The position numbers were made by a program, and so were the translations under genes. The notes beneath the pieces are model-generated. The model was not told the DNA's origin and did no database searches. It saw only the letters and a list, made by a program, of their open reading frames with translations. From positions 1 through 9,271 of the forward strand of contig CAJWIA010000045.1 in NCBI GenBank assembly GCA_913040765.1: a DNA stretch of 9,271 nt, read 5' to 3'. This DNA is from an uncultured Anaerolineales bacterium (GTDB lineage Bacteria; Chloroflexota; Anaerolineae; Anaerolineales; UBA11657). Positions 7,121-9,271 of this stretch are shown here, in pieces. The number at the start of each line of letters is the position of its first letter. The first letter of the stretch is position 1.

Positions 7121-8092
7121 TCAATTATTAGCATCAGAGTCGTCAGTGATTGGATGCTTTTCTGATGTAAGCATTTCAATTATTTCGTTTCGCTGCGGCA
7201 ATCTTGTGCCAGTACCCAATTTAGAGACTGATGCCGCGCCAATGGCATTAGCAAGTTGACCAATTTGTTTAAGAGTGTAACTAGATAAGAAGCCGAACAC
7301 ACATCCAGCTGCAAAAGCATCGCCCGCAGCAGCTGCATTTCTCATCTTCACTTTATATGCTGGTATTTGTACTTGTTCTTTTTGATTGACAAGCAAGCAT
7401 CCATCTGGACCTAGTTTGATTATTACTTCAGTTAATCCCATATCGAGAAATTTGTGTGCAGCTGCAATAGGATCGCTGATTTCCAACCAGCGAGTAGCTT
7501 CTTCTTGAGTAGCCAATATCACATCTACATAAGTGATTGTTTGTTCAATATATGATCTGTCTGATATAAATGCCGATGGACCCAAATCGAAAAATATAGG
7601 TATTTTCTTCTGTCTACCAATCTCTAGACAGTTTAGAACAGTTTCAGGCCCAAACAAAGCTCCAGGATCTAAGGCATGACCAGCAGTGAAAAGCGCATCT
7701 GAATTGCTGATTATGTCGAACCAGTTGGATTGATAGGAAACACTTGGCCCAGTTGGTCTTTTCCACAAGAATACATGATCATCACCCTCAGATACGAGAC
7801 CAATTGAGATTGATGTTGTGCTGCCTGTTTCACTAACTATATGTTCTATATTTACGTTCTCGCCACGTAGAATTTCAAGTATACGCTTGCCATAGTAATC
7901 TTGGCCTACAGCTCCAAGCACTGTTGGATTGAGACCTAATCGCGCTGCTATGATTAGAAAATTACCTGTACCTCCAGCTTCTAGGATGATATCTTCTGCT
8001 GATTGATGTTCCTGAGCTTGGATAGGAAGATGAGATACAGGTACTATTAGATCGGCCACCGGGTCTCCCAAAGTTACGATGCTATTGTTCAT
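7121..8092 (-). CDS. PfkB/ribokinase-family carbohydrate kinase (kinase B), paralogue of kinase A
   Basis: This 323-aa protein has the ribokinase fold layout: G40-G41-T-G-N44 near the N terminus, IIKLGPDG in the nucleotide site, and a terminal signature R251-N-A-A-A-A-G257-D258-A-F. The catalytic base D258 and preceding Gly are kept, but the normally conserved D-T-T-G is N-A-A-A, so the anion hole is altered. It aligns with kinase A along its length (both begin MNN; shared VP..xxPI...HQS..D, ARLGL, LG..G.D..G, and a C-terminal LANxxGAA...KLG.G stretch), so the two arose by duplication and now stand tail to tail. The start ATG 8092 is the natural N terminus, though only a weak AGG lies upstream. 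Sugar kinase activity is likely; a different substrate from kinase A is plausible. Confidence 0.92.
   Translation of the reverse strand: MNNSIVTLGDPVADLIVPVSHLPIQAQEHQSAEDIILEAGGTGNFLIIAARLGLNPTVLGAVGQDYYGKRILEILRGENVNIEHIVSETGSTTSISIGLVSEGDDHVFLWKRPTGPSVSYQSNWFDIISNSDALFTAGHALDPGALFGPETVLNCLEIGRQKKIPIFFDLGPSAFISDRSYIEQTITYVDVILATQEEATRWLEISDPIAAAHKFLDMGLTEVIIKLGPDGCLLVNQKEQVQIPAYKVKMRNAAAAGDAFAAGCVFGFLSSYTLKQIGQLANAIGAASVSKLGTGTRLPQRNEIIEMLTSEKHPITDDSDANN
7154..7174 (+). terminator. possible stem-loop ending the kinase A transcript, inside the 3' end of kinase B
   Basis: ATGCTT and AAGCAT are 6-nt arms around a 9-nt loop, followed by a T-rich but interrupted stretch. With only 3 nt between the convergent stops, any terminator for the hydrolase-kinase transcript must lie within the opposing gene. 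The stem is weak, so this is a low-confidence candidate. Confidence 0.2.
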
Positions 8093-8154
8093 GATTTTCG
8101 ATGCCTATTACTGTAATCTCTTGTGGACTGATTATCTTATCTGTTGTAATGGAA

Positions 8155-8169
8155 TCTTATCATATAAGA
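8155..8169. repeat. inverted repeat in the divergent kinase B / lipoprotein gap
   Basis: TCTTAT-CAT-ATAAGA has perfect 6-nt arms around 3 nt. It lies in the 126-nt gap between the divergent starts at 8092 and 8219 and could be an operator, but AT-rich palindromes of this size can arise by chance. Confidence 0.35.
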
Positions 8170-8191
8170 CGGTTGGATAACTTCCAAACCG
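8170..8191. repeat. second inverted repeat, possible operator or hairpin upstream of the lipoprotein gene
   Basis: CGGTTGGA and TCCAAACCG pair around a 5-nt centre (TAACT) with one bulged A. It covers the place where a -35 element of the lipoprotein promoter would lie, a typical site for an activator or repressor. No T-run follows, so a terminator is unlikely. Confidence 0.4.
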
Positions 8192-8203
8192 GTTATTCAT
8201 AGT

Positions 8204-8212
8204 TGTTATAAT
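8204..8212 (+). promoter_or_regulatory. extended -10 promoter of the lipoprotein gene (possibly leaderless mRNA)
   Basis: TGTTATAAT is a perfect TGn-extended -10 box. Extended -10 promoters can work without a good -35, and none is seen here. The usual start point, about 7 nt downstream, falls on the A of the ATG at 8219, and no SD sequence exists in between. A leaderless transcript is the simplest reading. Confidence 0.55.
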
Positions 8213-8218
8213 TCAATT

Positions 8219-9271
8219 ATGAAACTATTGCTACTATTGTTACGGTCTTTATTATTGACTATCTTTATCGTACTTCTTACAACTTGTAATGCAAGTGAGA
8301 GTGATACAAATATTCCAAAAAACTCTGAATCTGTGCAAATTCCAGAAGATGAAAAGGCTGTACAGATTCCAGAAGATGAAAATTGGAAAATATTTGAGGA
8401 TAATCGTAGTGGTATCACTTTCTCATATCCATCAATTTGGAAAACAATTGATGGAGAAAATATGATTGTACTTGAAGGTCCCTTCGGTCATATTGTATTT
8501 CAAGACATCAGTGTGCCTGCAGATGAACTTGACCAAGTTGCTAAGGATATGTTTGATATGGATGACAACTATGTTGAAGTCTCGCGTACACAGTATAGTG
8601 ATCCAGACAGGTATATGAGCATAGGCTCTTTTAAGGATGGTCCGAGTGAAAATATTGTGAGATTTCTTGTAGCTTATCCTGAATATGGACTTATACACTG
8701 GGAAATGATTGTATCAGATCAAGAATCCATAGACATTGAGTTAAGAATACTAGAAAAAATTATCTCTTCCGTCAGACTTACCAATGTTCAAAATCAGGAT
8801 GCGGTCAGTGTCACTGATTCTGGTAGTAAGATTGAAACATCGGATGTGAATGATGATGTGTCGGTGGTAGAGAGCAGTGTGACTGGAAACAAAACCTGGA
8901 ATATACCAAACCTAGATTTGTTATCAGAGCACCCGCAGATATCTTGCCTGAACGATGTTTTTAGCGTATTCATTGATGTATTCGGTGTGTACGTTGTAGC
9001 TCCGGCTTCTGCTCCTCTAGAGCTCGTCACCCACTCTGCAAATGTGCTCGCTCAGTATATCGACAATGACGCTGATGGTGTTCCAGATGACTCTACGGTT
9101 CTTGAACATCTTGTCAGCCATAACTTCGTTGTACCCGTGTGGACTATGGCAACCCGGGAGGCGTTTTGGGAGAACGTAAAAGGCACCTATTGCCAAGATA
9201 ACACGGGGATGGCTGCCAGTATGTATTACGATGAAGACCAATGGGCACTTGGAGGTATTAAGAAAAAGAGA
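8219..9271 (+). CDS. putative secreted lipoprotein with calcium-loop-like domain, 3'-truncated
   Basis: The frame is open for 351 codons from ATG 8219 to the window end without a stop. Residues 1-23 form a signal peptide: K2, R9, a Leu-rich core, and L-L-T-T-C23 as a lipobox-like end (Thr at -1 is unusual, so lipidation is uncertain). A spacer holds a tandem repeat VQIPEDE (residues 39-56). Residues about 57-187 form a compact domain opening N-R-S-G-I-T-F-S-Y-P-S-I-W, the pattern of PsbP-like/DUF1795-type extracytoplasmic domains. A Ser/Asp/Val-rich linker (about 188-227) leads to a second domain with D282-N-D-A-D-G-V-P-D-D291, an EF-hand-like calcium loop, preceded by a helix-like HSANVLAQYI. 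Similar loops occur in uncharacterised secreted proteins. I do not recognise a function. GC rises from about 35% to 50% between the two domains. Confidence 0.82.
   Translation, partial: MKLLLLLLRSLLLTIFIVLLTTCNASESDTNIPKNSESVQIPEDEKAVQIPEDENWKIFEDNRSGITFSYPSIWKTIDGENMIVLEGPFGHIVFQDISVPADELDQVAKDMFDMDDNYVEVSRTQYSDPDRYMSIGSFKDGPSENIVRFLVAYPEYGLIHWEMIVSDQESIDIELRILEKIISSVRLTNVQNQDAVSVTDSGSKIETSDVNDDVSVVESSVTGNKTWNIPNLDLLSEHPQISCLNDVFSVFIDVFGVYVVAPASAPLELVTHSANVLAQYIDNDADGVPDDSTVLEHLVSHNFVVPVWTMATREAFWENVKGTYCQDNTGMAASMYYDEDQWALGGIKKKR
8333..8386 (+). repeat. 27-nt tandem duplication in the lipoprotein spacer
   Basis: Two adjacent 27-nt units (8333-8359 and 8360-8386) encode VQIPEDEKA and VQIPEDENW. 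They differ mainly at third codon positions over the first 24 nt, which indicates a duplication kept in frame in the exposed spacer behind the signal peptide. Confidence 0.8.

Noticed and set aside
7132..7167. CATCAGA/TCTGATG inverted repeat as a terminator
   Set aside because: The arms are 7 nt but the loop is 22 nt and the repeat lies in coding sequence with no T-run; the nearby ATGCTT/AAGCAT hairpin is the better, still weak, candidate.
8206..9241. Several short minus-strand frames (70-88 codons)
   Set aside because: All lie opposite one continuous plus-strand frame with a signal peptide and recognisable domain patterns; they are its shadows.
1..9271. CRISPR array, tRNA, insertion sequence, phage or defence genes
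   Set aside because: No repeated spacers, tRNA arms, transposase motifs or terminal inverted repeats were seen; coding sequence accounts for nearly the whole window.

Overview
This window is a compact, wholly protein-coding stretch of a bacterial chromosome of moderate to low GC. It has ATGA stop/start overlaps, Shine-Dalgarno (SD) sequences on several genes and a lipoprotein-like signal. There are no tRNAs, rRNAs, insertion sequences or CRISPR arrays. The taxon cannot be fixed from the sequence. The gene mix (molybdenum hydroxylase trio, class III aminotransferase, ARH-family hydrolase, PfkB kinases) would suit a heterotroph that degrades small organic molecules, and a Chloroflexota-like bacterium is one guess at low confidence.

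Region 1 (1-3527, + strand) is a three-gene molybdenum hydroxylase operon in the order FAD subunit (5' end outside the window), [2Fe-2S] subunit, molybdopterin subunit. Gaps are 16 nt and a 4-nt ATGA overlap. Cofactor motifs and the catalytic Glu are present. The residues that bind purines in true xanthine dehydrogenases, and the carbon monoxide dehydrogenase loop, are not, so the substrate is open.

Region 2 (3544-4944, - strand) is a PLP-dependent class III aminotransferase, convergent with the operon. A short palindrome lies between the two.

Region 3 (5106-7117, + strand) is a translationally coupled pair: an ADP-ribosylglycohydrolase-family protein and a PfkB/ribokinase-family sugar kinase. 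It reads divergently from the aminotransferase and has a good sigma70-like promoter. The pairing resembles E. coli yegU-yegV and suggests cleavage of a ribosyl (N-glycosidic) compound followed by phosphorylation of the sugar or nucleoside.

Region 4 (7121-8092, - strand) is a second PfkB kinase, paralogous to the first, with only 3 nt between the convergent stops. Its anion-hole motif is altered (NAAAAGD instead of DTTGAGD).

Region 5 (8219-9271, + strand, runs off the window) is a putative secreted lipoprotein. It starts right behind a perfect extended -10 box, so its mRNA may be leaderless. It joins an AT-rich N-terminal domain, through a low-complexity linker, to a clearly more GC-rich C-terminal domain with a calcium-loop-like motif.

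Taken together, genes 1-7 could form a locus for uptake-derived nucleoside or N-heterocycle catabolism: hydrolase plus kinases for the sugar, hydroxylase for the ring, aminotransferase for the amine. That link is inference from proximity. No transporter or regulator is visible in the window.
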